DNA of 64,000 nucleotides from Holophagales bacterium (GTDB lineage Bacteria > Acidobacteriota > Thermoanaerobaculia > UBA5066), in assembly GCA_016716705.1 (NCBI GenBank), contig JADJVF010000014.1, forward strand, positions 1-64,000, written 5' to 3'. A program made the translations under genes and the position numbers. The notes below the pieces were generated by a model. The model made no database searches. It worked only from the letters and a program-made list of their open reading frames with translations, and was not told the origin of the DNA. The first letter of the stretch is position 1. Each line of letters begins with the position of its first letter. Positions 44,497 to 53,401 of this stretch are shown here, piece after piece.

Positions 44497-45141
44497 ATGC
44501 TCCTCTCACGCCGATCGATTCCTCTCCTTGCCACGGCCGCCGTCGCCGTCTTCGCCGGCGGGGCCTTCGCGGCCCCTGCGGAGTCGCCGGTCAAGCGCCT
44601 CGGGAAGACGGTTGTCCAACACAGGGACTCCAACGTGAGGGCCGTCCTCTCCTGGCGCTACGCCAACCAGACGTTCGAGAAGGAGCCGTGGCTCCTGCTG
44701 GAGCTCGCGTTCGCCGCCGAAGGGGGAGCCGTCGACCTGAACCGGGAAGACGTCTCGTTGTTGATCCCCGGGGGCGAAAGGCTGCCGCTCCCGGGGCAGA
44801 AGAGGCTCGCCGAGGGGCTGGACGTCCGCTGGGTGGTGCAGAAGGCCTCCGTCTCCCGCGAGCCGATCACGGGTTACTTTCCGAGCCAGACGCTCGAGCA
44901 GAGGATCCCGTTCTTTACGTACCCGGGCGGACCGGTGGTCCAGGACGAGATCGGAGGCGGGTACACGATGCTCTCCCGTGGCGACCTCTACTTCGAGGCG
45001 CCGACGGGTGGCTGGAAGCCGGGCCGCTACACGCTCGTCCTGAAGAACAAGAAGCTGGACGTGGAGCTCCCGTTCAGCCTCCCGGCGGACGATCCGAAGA
45101 AGGACGCGAAGGGGGCCGATGGCAAGACCGTGCCCTGGTAG
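44497..45141 (+). CDS. Secreted protein of unknown function
   Basis: A 214-residue exported protein, not recognised. The signal peptide is MLLSRRSIPLLATAAVAVFAGGAFA. The mature part is beta-rich: VQHRDSNVRAVLSWRYANQ, WLLLELAFAAEGG, EDVSLLIPGGERLPLPGQ and TLVLKNKKLDVELPFSLP, an immunoglobulin- or jelly-roll-like pattern, with the C-terminus charged. The start follows AAGGAGG with good spacing. The preceding gap 44304-44496 has no gene. It ends 1 base before the convergent ABC permease stop. No catalytic motif seen. Confidence 0.75.
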   Translation: MLLSRRSIPLLATAAVAVFAGGAFAAPAESPVKRLGKTVVQHRDSNVRAVLSWRYANQTFEKEPWLLLELAFAAEGGAVDLNREDVSLLIPGGERLPLPGQKRLAEGLDVRWVVQKASVSREPITGYFPSQTLEQRIPFFTYPGGPVVQDEIGGGYTMLSRGDLYFEAPTGGWKPGRYTLVLKNKKLDVELPFSLPADDPKKDAKGADGKTVPW

Positions 45142-46180
45142 TCACTGCCAGCGGAAGACCCGGACCGCCACGAGGAACGAGACGACCCCGGTGATGGCGA
45201 GGACGCCCAGCTCGAGGCCGAGGGCCGAGAGCGGGCGTCCTTCCGTCATCACGGCCCGGAGCGCGTCGTTCAGCGCCGTGAGCGGGAGCGCCCGGATGAA
45301 CGGGTGAATGGCCTCCGGGAAGCGTTCCCACGAGAAGAAGGTCCCCGACAGGAGCCACATCGGGAGCATCGCGAGGTTCATCAGGCCGCTCACTCCCTCG
45401 ATCGTCTTCGTGCGGGAGGAGATCAGGAGCCCGAGGCCCGAGAAGCTCGCCGCGCCGAGGAGCGAGACGAGCGCCAGGGCGATGATGGAGCCACGGACCG
45501 CGACCCCGAAGGCGAGCCACCCGAACCCGACGAGGATCGCGACCTCGAAGACGAGGAAGACGAGGCGCGCGAGCATCTGCGAGAGGAGGTACTCGCTCCG
45601 GCGCATCGGGGTCGCCGCGAGCCTCTTCAGGAGCTTCCTCACCCTCGCGTTGACGATCGAGAAGCCGAGGCCCCACATCCCGGTTCCCATCAGGTTCATC
45701 CCGAGGAGGCCGGGGACGAGGAAATCGATGTACCTCGAGCCGGGTTCGGCGACGCGGGTCTCGCGCGGGCGGAGCGGGTCCTCGCGGCCGGCGGCCCGCT
45801 GGAGGGCGTCGTCGACCTCGAGGCGGGCGGCGCGGGCGTCCGGCCGGGTCGGGTCGAAGCGGTAGACGAGGCCGCCGTCCTCCTCGACGAGGAGTGAGAT
45901 CTTCCCGGTGCGGAGGGCCTCTCGCCCGGCGGCGGACGGGTAGATACGAGGGAGGAGCGCGGGGGAACGCCCGAGTGCGGTCGCGGTGGCTGCGGCACCC
46001 GGACCTTCGGTGACGCCGACCGGGACCCTGTCCGGGGCCTTCCCGCGGAACGCCAGGCCGAGCGCGAGCGCGAGGAGGACCGGGAAGGCGAAGACCCAGA
46101 AGAGCGCCTCGGGCTCGCGGAGGAACTCCCGGAGGCGCGCGAGGGTCAGCTCGACGAGCGGCGGGAAGGTGCCTACGCAT
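45142..46180 (-). CDS. ABC-2 type transporter permease (start region frameshifted)
   Basis: An export permease of about 345 residues with an N-terminal helix (FWVFAFPVLLALALGLAF), an extracytoplasmic domain (about residues 45-150) and five C-terminal helices, including the YxxxLxxGL-type FLVPGLLGMNLMGTGMWGLG and LLSGTFFSWERFPEAI typical of ABC-2/NodJ-like permeases. In-frame codons near the start lack ATG/GTG; the ATG at 46180 (MRRH) joins the frame if one C is removed from CCC near 46163, giving MRRHLPPLVELTLARLREF. That start overlaps the ATPase stop by 8 nt. Substrate unknown. Confidence 0.82.
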
Positions 46181-47096
46181 CGCGGAGCTTCCGTCCGGTC
46201 TTGGCGACGAAGAGGTCCTCGAGCGTCGCGCGGTGGGTCGCGAGCGTGACGAGGCGCGCGGAGGCTGCGTCGACGGCGGCGAGGAGGGCCGGGACCGTCT
46301 CGGCGAGCGTCCGGACGCCGAGGGACCATCCCTCGCCGGTGGCGTGCACCTCGGAGACCCCCGGCAGGGCCGCGAGCAGCTCCTCCGACAGGCGCGGCTC
46401 GGTGGCGAACTCGACGACGTTCGTGGCGTGGAGCTGGGCGATGAGCTCTTCCGGCGTGCCGAGGGCGATCCGCTTGCCGTGGTCGACGATCGCCACGCGG
46501 TCGCAGAGCCGCTCGGCTTCGTCCATGTAGTGCGTCGTCAGGAGGACCGTCCCCCCGCCCGCCTGGAACCGCTCCACCTGGTCCCAGAGGTCGCGTCGGC
46601 TCTGCGGGTCGAGGCCGGTCGTCGGCTCGTCGAGGAAGAGGAGCTCCGGCTCGCCCGCGAGGGCGCAGGCGACGGCGAGCCGCTGGCGCTGCCCGCCGGA
46701 GAGCTTCCCGACGCGGGAGTGGCGCTTCTCTCCGAGGGAGAGCGTGGCGAGGAGCTCCTCGGGATCGCGCCCCTTCCGGTAGAAGGAGCGGAAGAGGAGG
46801 AGCGTCTCCTCGACCGTGAGCTTGTCGGCGAGCTGCGTCTCCTGCAGGGAGATGCCGAGCCTCTCGCGGAGGGCGTGCCCGTCGCGGCTCCAGTGGTCCC
46901 CGAGGACTTCGACGTTGCCCGCGTCGGGCGTGGTGAGCCCTTCGAGGATCTCGATCGTCGTCGTCTTCCCGGCGCCGTTCGGCCCGAGGAGGCCGAAACA
47001 CTCGCCCCGGAAGACCTCCAGGTCGAGTCCGTCGACGGCGACGACGTCCTCGTAGCGCTTCACGAGACCTTCGCAGCGGATGGCGTGGAGAGGCAC
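46173..47096 (-). CDS. ABC-2 type transporter ATP-binding protein
   Basis: A 307-residue ATPase. Walker A is GPNGAGKTT, signature KLSGGQRQRLAVA, Walker B LLFLDEPTTGLD and switch His LTTHYMDEAERLC; the DrrA/NatA-like C-terminal domain (residues 220-307) is present. LQETQLADKLTVEETL is the Q-loop region. It pairs with the adjoining permease and probably exports a drug, lipid or polymer. The start lies inside the 3' end of the HpnK-like gene, so four genes (GT2, HpnK-like, ATPase, permease) may form one unit. Confidence 0.92.
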   Translation of the reverse strand: MPLHAIRCEGLVKRYEDVVAVDGLDLEVFRGECFGLLGPNGAGKTTTIEILEGLTTPDAGNVEVLGDHWSRDGHALRERLGISLQETQLADKLTVEETLLLFRSFYRKGRDPEELLATLSLGEKRHSRVGKLSGGQRQRLAVACALAGEPELLFLDEPTTGLDPQSRRDLWDQVERFQAGGGTVLLTTHYMDEAERLCDRVAIVDHGKRIALGTPEELIAQLHATNVVEFATEPRLSEELLAALPGVSEVHATGEGWSLGVRTLAETVPALLAAVDAASARLVTLATHRATLEDLFVAKTGRKLRDA

Positions 47097-48019
47097 GCGA
47101 GGATCCTACGGTATCGACCGCTCGAGCTCGGGACGCCCGCCGGGTCCGGCGCGACGGCGAGGCCGGCTGGACGCGAGGAGGAGAACGGGACGGTCTCGAC
47201 TCCGCGCGATGCGAAGAGGCCACCGAGCTCCTCGCTTGCGAGCGCCGTGCTTTCCCCTTCCCAGGCGTATCCCCAGGGGTAGCGCCGTCCGGCCTCCGGA
47301 TCGTCGATCCCCGGGTGGAGGACGACCTCGAAAGTTCCTTCCCTCGGCATCGCCGCGACGAGAGCTCTCCAGCGGGGCAACGTCATCCGGCCCGCCTCGG
47401 CGAGGCCGAGGACGCGCGGGGGCTCGGGGAGGCCCGCGGCGCGGATCCTCCGCCTCGCCGCGGCGCCGAAAAGGGAGAGGAGCCGGGCGCGCGCTCGGCC
47501 CGCCGCGCCCGCCGGCGCGCCGACGGCCGCGGGATCGTCCGCGCGGGGCGCCCGGACGAAGGGAACGTCGAACCTGCGCGCGAGGGCGATCGCGACAGGG
47601 ACGAGCTTCGGGAGGAGGTGGAGGTGCTGGTGGGAGTCCAGGTGGGTGACGCGAAGCCCGGCGTCCCGGACGGCCACGAGCTGTGCCTCCCACTCGCGTT
47701 CCACCTCCGCGATGCGGATCCGTCCGGCCGCGACGCGCGCCGCCACCGCCGGCCATGCGTCCGGGAACCGGCCCGAAGGCGCGAGGGTCGGAACGGCCGA
47801 AAGGGGCGAGAGCGGCGTCTCGCGCCCGACGAGGCAGAGGTGGACTCCGGCCTCGCCGACGCCCGCCGAGCGGATCGCTTCGACGGCCTCCGCGAACGCC
47901 GGTCCGCAGGCCAGGATGCTGGTCGCGGAAAGGCGGCCCGAGGCGAGGAGCGAAGCGATGCGGCGGGAGAGGGGAGCAGCGAGTCCGGCGTCGTCGGCGG
48001 TCAGGACGAGGCGGATCAC
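47060..48019 (-). CDS. ChbG/HpnK (YdjC) family deacetylase
   Basis: Carbohydrate deacetylase of the YdjC fold, 319 residues. The metal site is VLTADDAGLAAPL (DD near the N-terminus) with HLDSHQHLHLLP (H-x-x-x-x-H region), and HPGIDDPEAGRRYPWGYAWE ends the barrel. HpnK members act in hopanoid biosynthesis and ChbG on chitooligosaccharides. The GTG start at 48019 overlaps the GT2 stop by 4 nt; the pairing with a dolichol-phosphate-mannose-synthase-like GT2 suggests lipid or sugar-lipid processing. The 3' end overlaps the ATPase start by 37 nt. Confidence 0.85.
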   Translation of the reverse strand: MIRLVLTADDAGLAAPLSRRIASLLASGRLSATSILACGPAFAEAVEAIRSAGVGEAGVHLCLVGRETPLSPLSAVPTLAPSGRFPDAWPAVAARVAAGRIRIAEVEREWEAQLVAVRDAGLRVTHLDSHQHLHLLPKLVPVAIALARRFDVPFVRAPRADDPAAVGAPAGAAGRARARLLSLFGAAARRRIRAAGLPEPPRVLGLAEAGRMTLPRWRALVAAMPREGTFEVVLHPGIDDPEAGRRYPWGYAWEGESTALASEELGGLFASRGVETVPFSSSRPAGLAVAPDPAGVPSSSGRYRRILACLSTPSAAKVS

Positions 48020-48759
48020 CGGGCGATCCGCCGGCGCTCGGCGCGCAGCGCGGGGGTGAGGCGCGCGAGGTCGCGGAGGATCCGGAGGATGGTCCGGGGA
48101 GACGAGAGCGTGGAGACTCCGCGCGTCCTCGGAAAGTAGTCGAGGCCGACCTGCTGGATGAGGGCGCCCCGGTTGCGGAGCCTCACGAGAAGCTCGGCGT
48201 CGATGAACGAGCCCTCGCTCTCGAGCGCGAGCCCGTCGAGGAAGCTCCTCCGGATCAGCTTGCAGGAGAAGTTCACGTCGCGGATCGGGAAGCGGAAGAG
48301 GGCCTGGACGAGACCGTTGTAGAGGAAGGAGTAGATCGTCCGGAGCGGGCCCTCGCCCGTCCGGTCGTGCCGGTAGCCGGAGACGACGTCGGCCCCGGTC
48401 AGCTCCGCCGCGCGGAAGAGGCGGCCCGTCTCGTCGAGGTCCCACGGGAGATCGCAGTCGCTGTAGAGGACCCATCCCTTCGTTGCGGCGGCGAACCCCG
48501 ACTTCAGGGCGCCGCCGAGCCCCCGGTTCACGCCGTGCCGGACGATCCGGATCCGCGGTTCCGATCCGGCTCGCCCCGCGGCGACGGCGGCAGTGCCGTC
48601 TGTCGACGCGTCGTCGACGAGGACGACCTCCCAGTCGGCGGCGTGGCGAGGCAGGGTGTCGAGGGCGACGTCGAGGAGGTGGGGAAGGCTCCGCTCCTCG
48701 TTGTACATCGGGACGACGAGGGAGACGGCTCGCGGCGGACGCACGGTCGTAGCATTCAT
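48016..48759 (-). CDS. Glycosyltransferase family 2 (DPM1/polyprenyl-phosphate type)
   Basis: A 247-residue inverting GT-A transferase. SLVVPMYNEERSLPHLLD opens the nucleotide site; VVLVDDASTDGT, GVNRGLGGALKSGFAAA and LYSDCDLPWDLDE (DxD equivalent) follow, then YRHDRTGEGPLRTIYSFLYN, all like polyprenyl-phosphate hexose synthases. No C-terminal membrane helices, so it is a soluble or peripheral enzyme. Coupled to the HpnK-like deacetylase. It is divergent from the methyltransferase gene. Confidence 0.88.
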   Translation of the reverse strand: MNATTVRPPRAVSLVVPMYNEERSLPHLLDVALDTLPRHAADWEVVLVDDASTDGTAAVAAGRAGSEPRIRIVRHGVNRGLGGALKSGFAAATKGWVLYSDCDLPWDLDETGRLFRAAELTGADVVSGYRHDRTGEGPLRTIYSFLYNGLVQALFRFPIRDVNFSCKLIRRSFLDGLALESEGSFIDAELLVRLRNRGALIQQVGLDYFPRTRGVSTLSSPRTILRILRDLARLTPALRAERRRIAR

Positions 48760-48791
48760 ATCGAAACCGCTCGCGCCACGGCGGCGGAGAT

Positions 48792-48797
48792 TACTCT
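48792..48797 (+). promoter_or_regulatory. Possible -10 box, leaderless arrangement, for the methyltransferase
   Basis: TACTCT ends 7 nt before the ATG at 48805 and no Shine-Dalgarno sequence intervenes. Weaker match than the TAGAAT-type boxes. Confidence 0.3.
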
Positions 48798-48804
48798 ACG
48801 CGGG

Positions 48805-49494
48805 ATGGACGGCGATCTCGCGAAGGCGATTCCGGGCGTCAGCGAGCTCTTCCGCCGGGCGCGGGCGCTGACCGTCGCCGAGCGCGCGCACCTCGTCGGG
48901 CGCCTGTCGAGCGCGCCGTGGGCGCTTGTCGTGGGAGGCCTTCGGCTCGACGGATCCTCTCTCCTGGACGTCGGGTGCGGCCCGGGTCTCCTGGCGCATC
49001 TCCTGGAGCGGTGCGGCTACGCCGGGACGTACCTCGGCGTCGACCCGGACGAGCGGAAGGTGGCCCGGGCGAGGGCCTGGCTGGGGGAGTCGCCGCGGCG
49101 GGCGTTTCGCGCCGTGGGGGTCGAGGGCGTCGAGGAGCGCGGTTTCGACCAGGCGGCGATCGTCGACGTCCTCTACCTGGTCCCTCCGTCTGCCCGCGCC
49201 GCTCTCGTGGCCGAGGTGGCCTCGCGCCTCGCCCCGGGAGGGCGGCTCGTCGCTCTGACGAGCGGCGGCGGTCCGCGCTGGAAGAGGGCCGTCGACCGGA
49301 TCCAGGAGCGGCTCGCCGTCGTCCTGGGCGTGACGCGCGGAGCCGTGGTGGCGCCGTGCGACGGAGCGGAAGTGGCGTCGCTCTTCTCGCAGGCCGGGCT
49401 CCTCGACGTCCGCGTCGAGGACGCGGGCGCGGGATACGTCCACGGATTCGAGCTCGTCAGCGGGCGGCGAGAGGACGCGGGAGCGTCGGACTGA
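48805..49494 (+). CDS. Class I SAM-dependent methyltransferase
   Basis: A 229-residue methyltransferase. Motif I is LLDVGCGPGLLAHLLE, with the acidic ribose-binding residue in YLGVDPDERKV; motif IV is AAIVDVLYLVPPSARA and motif VI LAPGGRLVALTSGG. The fold is complete with a short N-terminal helical cap (LFRRARALTVAERAHL). The 3' end overlaps the convergent subtilase gene by 38 nt. Substrate unknown; small-molecule or lipid methylation is likely given nearby glycosyltransferases. Confidence 0.83.
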   Translation: MDGDLAKAIPGVSELFRRARALTVAERAHLVGRLSSAPWALVVGGLRLDGSSLLDVGCGPGLLAHLLERCGYAGTYLGVDPDERKVARARAWLGESPRRAFRAVGVEGVEERGFDQAAIVDVLYLVPPSARAALVAEVASRLAPGGRLVALTSGGGPRWKRAVDRIQERLAVVLGVTRGAVVAPCDGAEVASLFSQAGLLDVRVEDAGAGYVHGFELVSGRREDAGASD

Positions 49495-52400
49495 GGACCC
49501 GGCCGGGGAGGAAGCTCGCGTCGTTCGTGAGGTTGTCGACGCGGATCGCGTGCGCGATCACGGCGCCGCCGTCCAGGACTTCGACGAGGGCGGAGGCGTT
49601 CTCCCGCGGGGTTGCACCCATCTCTGCGAAGACGTCGTTCCACTGGACGGCTTCGTAGCGGCCGAGGAGGAGCTCCCGGACCGCGAGACGCGCACCGGCG
49701 ACGTCGAGCAGGCTGACCCTCACGCGCGTCACCGCGCCGAGCGTCTCGAGAAACCCGAGGTTCGTCCGCGTCCCGGCGGAGGAGGAGAGGAACGTGAGGG
49801 CGATCCGCTCGCCCGCCACCGCTTCTGCATTCTCGAGGACGCTGACGGCGAACCCGCAGCTCTTCGAGGAGCCCTCGGTATGGGTGCGGCTCGAGGCGAC
49901 GATGCCGGGGGCTTCTCCGAGGACGGTGAGCCTCAGGGCGCCGGCCGAATCGTCAGAGAGGCCGAAGAGGCTCGAGAGGGCATCCTCGAAGAGATGAGTC
50001 TCCCAGGCGCCAAGGCTCAGGATCAGCTGGAACGGCCCATCTCCTTTCGAAGGGTAGTAGGAGACCCGGAGGTTGACGGGCGAAGGCCAGGGATTCGCGA
50101 GCTTGAGATCGGTTCGGAAATGCGATCCGAACCGCCCCCGGGAGCGTGCTGCGGCAGGGAGGTAGGCATCGCGCCGGAGGCGGGAGGCCGTGTCGAGGAG
50201 CCCGTCGTTCGAACCGTTGTCGATCGCGGTCGCCCAGGCGACGACCCGGCCCGAGCCCGAGAGGACGCGGAACTCGAAGAGGTCCTCCGGGGTGGCGGCC
50301 ACGGCCGCGGAGCGGTGAACGTCGTTGATCTGCCGGCTCTCGAACGCGTCGAGGTCCACGGTGAGGCGCCCTTTGACGGAGCCTCTCCTGTCCCGGACGA
50401 GGAGCTCGACGGACGCGGGGGCGCCGGTGATCTCGACGAAGCCGGCATTCACACGCGAGACCCCGGGGCGGGAGATGGGGGCGAGCCATGCCGAAGGATC
50501 GAGCGCGCCGATGGCGCCTTCGGGGCCGACGGCGGGCACGAGGAGTCCGTAGGAGCCGCCTCCGGCTTTCGTCGTTTCGGTCCGGCTGGCCACGACGACG
50601 TCCTGCGGCGCCGAAACGTGTACCGGACCGAATCCCGTCGTGCGGAACGCGTTTCCGACGACGTCGTCGAGGACCCGTGTGGAGAGCGGCGGCAGGGAGA
50701 GGTTCACGGTCGCCGCGATGTCGTGGGACCGGCCGGAAGGGAGAAACGACAAGGTCACGTCCGCGGACGCGCGGTCGTCGGGATTGAAGAGGACGAGGTC
50801 CGTCGTGAAGAAGGACCCGTAGATGCCCGCATTGCGGGTGATCGTCGGCAGGAGCCGCGTGGGCGGTTCCGCGGGCCTGGCGGGAAGGGGGGCTTCCGGC
50901 TCGATGACGAGGGCCCAGCTCGTCAGCCGGCTCTCGGCCGGATCGTCCCCGTCCTCGACGCGGAGGGTCCACGTTCCCGCCGCGGGCCGGCCCGCGAAGA
51001 GGGACAGGGGCTCGTCGCTCTCGACGGTTCGGCCGATCACCTCGCGAAAGACCGACCCCACCAGAGCCGGGCCGTCGAGAAGGCGCACGGTGGTCCCATC
51101 GGGGCCCGTAAGCAGCGTCGTCAGCCCGGCGAGCCGGGGGCGCTCGAGCGAGAGCGCGACGGCCAGGGAAGACACTTTCCCGACGAGGGCCGTTATCACG
51201 GTGCGGCAGACGACCGCCCCGCGGCTCGTTCCGGAAGCCGCGACGCGCTCGCAGGGACCGTTGAACGGGGACGCGGAAACGAACGCGGCGCCGACGTCGA
51301 CGCGGGGCGTCGTCGTCCCGGTCCGGTTGCTGGTCACCGGTACGCCCGTGAGACGGAGGAAATCGGCTGAGAGGACGGGATCGGCGAAAGGCGCGACCTG
51401 TCGCGACAGGAGGAGCGAAGCGGCGGCGGCCGGAGCGGCTGCGGACGTTCCGGAGAACGAGGTGTGCCGGCCGCCCCCGGCCGTCGGTGCGACCCAGCGG
51501 ACGCCTGGCGCGAGAATCGACAACGCCGGACCTCCGTTGCTGACACAGGGAATGACGTCGGGTCCCGTGACGGGGTCGCTGCACTCGTTGGCGCCGTCCC
51601 AGCTGTTCGGCCCCTGTCCGGCGGAATAGACCATTCCGACGCTGACGACGTCGGAGTGGCATGCGGGCCAGGAGAGGCTGGCGAGCTGGCCCGAATTGCC
51701 GGACGCGGCCACGACCGCGAGACCCTCCGCACGCGCGCGAGCGAAGAGCCGGGCGGAGACTGGGTCTTCCGAGTCGCAGAACCCCGCTCGAACGCGGTCG
51801 TCGGCGAGGCTGACGTTAAGGACGTCGATGCCGAGCTCCTCACGCCGCTCGAGCGCCCAGTCCACGGCCGCGAGGACGTCCGAGGCGAGCGCCCCTTTGC
51901 AGCCGTCCCGGGCGCCGAAGACCTTCAGGGCGACGATCGAGGCCTGCGGCGCGATCCCCTGCGCTCCGGCCGCGACACCGGCGACGGAAGTGCCGTGCCC
52001 GTCGCAGTCGTAGACGTCGGCGTTCCCGTCCGCGAAGTTCCACCCGCCCACGATCCGGCTGCCGCCGGACGCGTTCGCGCTGAAGTCGGGGTGGAAGAGG
52101 TCGATTCCCGTGTCGACGATGGCGATCGTGCGTCCGGCTCCGGTGACCCCGGCCGCGAGGAGCTGGTCGGCGCCGATCTGGGCCACGCCGACCTGGCCGG
52201 CAGGATGGACGACGCGATCCAGGACGACCGCCCCGATGCTTTCGTCGCGTTCGAGCCCCGCGAGGCCCGCGGGAGAGAGCCAGCCCGAGAGAATCCGTCC
52301 GCTCGAGAGGGACCGGACGACCTCCAAGCCCGCGGGACGTGTGGCGGTGCCGGCTCCGGTATCCCGTCGCCCGACGAGAACCCGGACCCGCTCGCCGGTC

Positions 52401-52522
52401 GCCAGCGCTTCCCGGACCCCGCTCCCGACGTGGAGCTTCGCCGGCGCGGCGTGCGCCGGGAGGAAGGCCGGGGACAGGACCGCGGCCGCGAGGAGGGCGC
52501 CTGCGGCGCTGAGGGGGCGCAT
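49457..52522 (-). CDS. Secreted subtilisin-like serine protease (S8) with proprotein convertase P-like domain
   Basis: A 1021-residue exported protease. Signal peptide residues 1-25 (AALLAAAVLSPAFLPAHA region). A propeptide of about 85 residues precedes the S8 domain with catalytic Asp137 (IAIVDTGID), His176 (GHGTSVAG) and Ser360 (SFSGTSAAAPA); Asn in AASGNSG forms the oxyanion hole. Several Cys in the catalytic domain may form disulfides. Residues about 420-545 form a P/homo-B-like beta domain (TWTLRVEDGDDPAESRLTSW). The remaining 450 residues are repeated beta sandwiches (each with YGSFFTTDLVLFNPDD- or FGSHFRTDLKLANPW-like strands). Probably for extracellular protein use. Confidence 0.9.
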   Translation of the reverse strand: MRPLSAAGALLAAAVLSPAFLPAHAAPAKLHVGSGVREALATGERVRVLVGRRDTGAGTATRPAGLEVVRSLSSGRILSGWLSPAGLAGLERDESIGAVVLDRVVHPAGQVGVAQIGADQLLAAGVTGAGRTIAIVDTGIDLFHPDFSANASGGSRIVGGWNFADGNADVYDCDGHGTSVAGVAAGAQGIAPQASIVALKVFGARDGCKGALASDVLAAVDWALERREELGIDVLNVSLADDRVRAGFCDSEDPVSARLFARARAEGLAVVAASGNSGQLASLSWPACHSDVVSVGMVYSAGQGPNSWDGANECSDPVTGPDVIPCVSNGGPALSILAPGVRWVAPTAGGGRHTSFSGTSAAAPAAAASLLLSRQVAPFADPVLSADFLRLTGVPVTSNRTGTTTPRVDVGAAFVSASPFNGPCERVAASGTSRGAVVCRTVITALVGKVSSLAVALSLERPRLAGLTTLLTGPDGTTVRLLDGPALVGSVFREVIGRTVESDEPLSLFAGRPAAGTWTLRVEDGDDPAESRLTSWALVIEPEAPLPARPAEPPTRLLPTITRNAGIYGSFFTTDLVLFNPDDRASADVTLSFLPSGRSHDIAATVNLSLPPLSTRVLDDVVGNAFRTTGFGPVHVSAPQDVVVASRTETTKAGGGSYGLLVPAVGPEGAIGALDPSAWLAPISRPGVSRVNAGFVEITGAPASVELLVRDRRGSVKGRLTVDLDAFESRQINDVHRSAAVAATPEDLFEFRVLSGSGRVVAWATAIDNGSNDGLLDTASRLRRDAYLPAAARSRGRFGSHFRTDLKLANPWPSPVNLRVSYYPSKGDGPFQLILSLGAWETHLFEDALSSLFGLSDDSAGALRLTVLGEAPGIVASSRTHTEGSSKSCGFAVSVLENAEAVAGERIALTFLSSSAGTRTNLGFLETLGAVTRVRVSLLDVAGARLAVRELLLGRYEAVQWNDVFAEMGATPRENASALVEVLDGGAVIAHAIRVDNLTNDASFLPGRVLSPTLPRPLAAR

Positions 52523-52605
52523 GGACGACGGAAAACTATCACCGGGCGCCGGCCGAGAACGTGAGGGGCGTCATCGGGCGTGCGAAGGTGAGTGACCCGG
52601 GCCGA

Positions 52606-52611
52606 TAGAAT
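52606..52611 (+). promoter_or_regulatory. Putative -10 box, leaderless arrangement, for the LpxH-like/aroA genes
   Basis: TAGAAT (in cgaTAGAATccc) ends 7 nt before the ATG at 52619, with no Shine-Dalgarno sequence. One of the clearest leaderless-type starts in the window. Confidence 0.45.
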
Positions 52612-52618
52612 CCCACCC

Positions 52619-53401
52619 ATGATCCCATATCCAGAGCCGCGGCTGGTCGCGGAAGGGGGCGTGGCCGTCTTCGCCGATGCCCATCTCGGTCAGGCCGAGG
52701 GGGACGGAGAGGACTTTCTGGCGGCCCTCGACGAAGTGGCAGGCCGGGGATTCGGGACGATCGTCCTCCTCGGGGACATCTTTCATTACTTCATCGGGAG
52801 CGCCAAGCTCGAGACGCCCCTCATCCGGAGGGTTCTGGCGGGGTGGGACGGGCTGTCGAAGCGCGGCGTCGAGCTTCGGTACATCGAAGGGAACCGCGAC
52901 TTCTTCCTCCGCGGGACGCCCTGGGCGAGGTCGTTCGCCGCGTACGGTGATGCGGATGGCCTCCAGGTCGGAGGGCGAGGGTACGCCTTCGTCCACGGCG
53001 ACCGGATCAACACCCGCGATCTTCCGTATCGATTCTGGCGTCGCGTCTCGAAGAATCCCGTCTCCCGTGCGGCACTCGGCCTGATCCCGGGACCGGTCGC
53101 TCGCCGGATCGTCGAGAAGACCGAGGCGCGCCTCTACCGGACGAACTTCCGGCACAAGAAGGTCCTCCCCGATGCGGAGCTCCGGCAAGAGGGGGAGCGG
53201 GCCCGGGCGGCCGGCTACGACGAGCTCCTGGTGGGGCACTTCCACGTGGAGAAGCTCTACGACGGACCGGGCGGGGTGACCCGCATCCTCCCCGCCTGGC
53301 TCGAGGAGCGCCGGCACGCGGAGATCGGCCCCGACGGGGTCTTCCACCTCGTCGAGGAGAAGAGCGCCGCGCGGGCCGTCCGCCGCGCGGGGTCGGCGTG
53401 A
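52619..53401 (+). CDS. Metallophosphoesterase, UDP-2,3-diacylglucosamine hydrolase-like (LpxH)
   Basis: A 260-residue two-metal phosphoesterase. Metal motifs are VFADAHLG (D20, H22), LLGDIFHYF (D53), EGNRDFF, FVHGDRINT and LLVGHFHVEK; the G-N-R-D form rather than G-N-H-D is that of LpxH, which cleaves UDP-2,3-diacylglucosamine to lipid X on the inner leaflet during lipid A synthesis. PYRFWRRVSKNP and ARLYRTNFRHKK would be the lipid-binding cap. The ATG at 52619 is chosen over a GTG 27 nt upstream. The TGA overlaps the aroA start by 4 nt. LpxH function is probable, not proven. Confidence 0.8.
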   Translation: MIPYPEPRLVAEGGVAVFADAHLGQAEGDGEDFLAALDEVAGRGFGTIVLLGDIFHYFIGSAKLETPLIRRVLAGWDGLSKRGVELRYIEGNRDFFLRGTPWARSFAAYGDADGLQVGGRGYAFVHGDRINTRDLPYRFWRRVSKNPVSRAALGLIPGPVARRIVEKTEARLYRTNFRHKKVLPDAELRQEGERARAAGYDELLVGHFHVEKLYDGPGGVTRILPAWLEERRHAEIGPDGVFHLVEEKSAARAVRRAGSA